From positions 1 to 14,667 of the forward strand of contig CAMDBY010000020.1 in assembly GCA_945889575.1 (NCBI GenBank): a DNA stretch of 14,667 nt. The letters are read 5' to 3'. The notes below the pieces were generated by a model. The model was not told where the DNA came from. It saw nothing but the letters and a program-made list of their open reading frames with translations, and ran no database searches. The stretch comes from Bifidobacterium breve (GTDB lineage: Bacteria > Actinomycetota > Acidimicrobiia > Acidimicrobiales > Ilumatobacteraceae). Every line of letters starts with the position of its first letter. Positions within the stretch are counted from its first letter, which is position 1. The translations under genes and the position numbers were made by a program. This document shows, in pieces, positions 13,840 to 14,667 of the stretch.

Positions 13840-14666
13840 GTATCTATACGTTCTATCTGTCGCACTTCTTTTGACAGAAGCGGCAACGACGTTGCTACAG
13901 CAATAATTATTCCGACGGTCACTAACGCTGTTCGTGCGCCAACAAGATGTGTGAACGGGCCAGCTAAGAACAGACCAATAGGCGCAAACACCATCGAACC
14001 GAAGGCGTCATAGGAACTCACGCGAGACAACGCTTCGTCTGGAACATGCGTTTGAAGAGTGGTCATCCAGTTGGCATACATCAGATCCATTCCGATCCCA
14101 GTGCCCAATGCGGTGATGAACAGCACCCACAACGGCAATGGCACAGCAAGAGCAAACGCCCAGAGAGCTGCAACAGGCAATACTCCCAGCCCCAACAGAA
14201 GTGGCCGACGTGGTCGAATCTTTAGTGCAAACACTGTGCCCAAAATTGCTCCAACGCCGAATCCAAACATCATGATGCCCATGTCCCTGGCACCACCCAT
14301 CGCTTCCTTTATTTGAACCGGTGCTAACACTCCGAGGAATCCTTCGAAGCCCAAATAGAAAAAGGAATAGCCGACAACGACATACACAATCCATTTGCGT
14401 GATGAGAATTCAAACCAGCCTTCTCGCAATTGCGAAAAAATTGACTCGCGCTTCTCCCCTTCAGCAAGAGGCGTGCTGTTCGGAACTTTCATTCGATACA
14501 CCAGAACACCTGCAATCAAAAAAGTTCCTGCATCAATCAGAAGCCCCCACCCTGGGCCCGCAGTTGAGACAACAATGCCAGCAACACTGGCTCCGAGGGT
14601 GTAGCCCAAATTCGCCCCAATGCCAACCAATGAGTTAGCTGCCTGCAACAGAGGATTCGGAACGAT
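13836..14666 (-). CDS. MFS transporter, C-terminal portion (5' partial at window edge)
   Basis: Reading on the minus strand, the frame is open to the window edge (first full codon 14666-14664), so the N-terminal half lies outside. The 276 visible residues include about seven hydrophobic segments with a basic cytoplasmic loop (RMKVPNSTPLAEGEKRES) between early ones, and begin IVPNPLLQAANSLVGIGANL, a pattern typical of EntS/MFS_3-type exporters just after their sixth helix begins. A TTG at 14648 is not a believable start because the conserved stretch precedes it. Likely a 12-helix proton-coupled exporter in the cytoplasmic membrane; the substrate cannot be read. It overlaps the amidohydrolase by 4 bp tail to tail. 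Confidence 0.88.
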   Translation of the reverse strand: MVPNPLLQAANSLVGIGANLGYTLGASVAGIVVSTAGPGWGLLIDAGTFLIAGVLVYRMKVPNSTPLAEGEKRESIFSQLREGWFEFSSRKWIVYVVVGYSFFYLGFEGFLGVLAPVQIKEAMGGARDMGIMMFGFGVGAILGTVFALKIRPRRPLLLGLGVLPVAALWAFALAVPLPLWVLFITALGTGIGMDLMYANWMTTLQTHVPDEALSRVSSYDAFGSMVFAPIGLFLAGPFTHLVGARTALVTVGIIIAVATSLPLLSKEVRQIERIDT

Positions 14667-14667
14667 G

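Noticed and set aside
13857..13878. CTGTC/GACAG stem within the MFS C-terminal codons as a terminator for the amidohydrolase
   Set aside because: Only 5 bp around a loop of about 11 nt, not distinguishable from chance.

Overview
The window reads as chromosome of an actinobacterium of moderate GC (roughly half, by eye). An LLM-class F420-type oxidoreductase, an EthA-like monooxygenase, a CubicO-type serine hydrolase, an SDR and a D-aminoacylase-like amidohydrolase occur together, a mix typical of Actinobacteria. Moderate rather than high GC, tight packing and -10-only promoters suggest an Acidimicrobiia-like aquatic lineage. The family level is a guess. I see no tRNA, rRNA, CRISPR array, transposase or attachment site, and no gap above about 130 bp.

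Layout. 1-1647 (+): class III alkylsulfatase lacking its N-terminus at the window edge. 1741-2427 (+): AqpZ-type aquaporin. 2482-2958 (+): unrecognised 158-aa protein, followed 26 bp later by a 1005-aa GH38 alpha-mannosidase (2985-6002). 6003-7133 (-): CubicO / family VIII esterase-like hydrolase, divergent from an SDR (7211-8185, +). 8272-8559 (+): 95-aa membrane protein. 8594-9634 (+): LLM oxidoreductase. 9679-10458 (+): Cas4/AddB-like PD-(D/E)XK nuclease with four Fe-S-type cysteines. 10459-11961 (-): EthA-like Baeyer-Villiger monooxygenase, divergent from an amidohydrolase (12094-13839, +). 13836-14666 (-): C-terminal part of an MFS transporter running off the right edge.

How genes may work together. 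The 158-aa protein and the mannosidase look like a two-gene operon, with the mannosidase Shine-Dalgarno inside a perfect hairpin starting 2 nt after the upstream stop codon. SDR, BVMO and esterase-type hydrolase could form an alcohol-ketone-ester-acid route, but they lie in separate transcription units, so this is only a hypothesis.

The clearest non-coding signals are architectural. Six -10 elements fit TANNNT, and two sit exactly 6 nt before an ATG (probable leaderless mRNAs). Two -10 elements overlap back to back between the hydrolase and the SDR. All three convergent gene pairs end with abutting or overlapping stop codons, leaving no room for a terminator. I found no evident undescribed multi-gene system. 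The best second-look items are the hairpin-gated starts, the shared-stop junctions and the amidohydrolase with a degenerate metal site.
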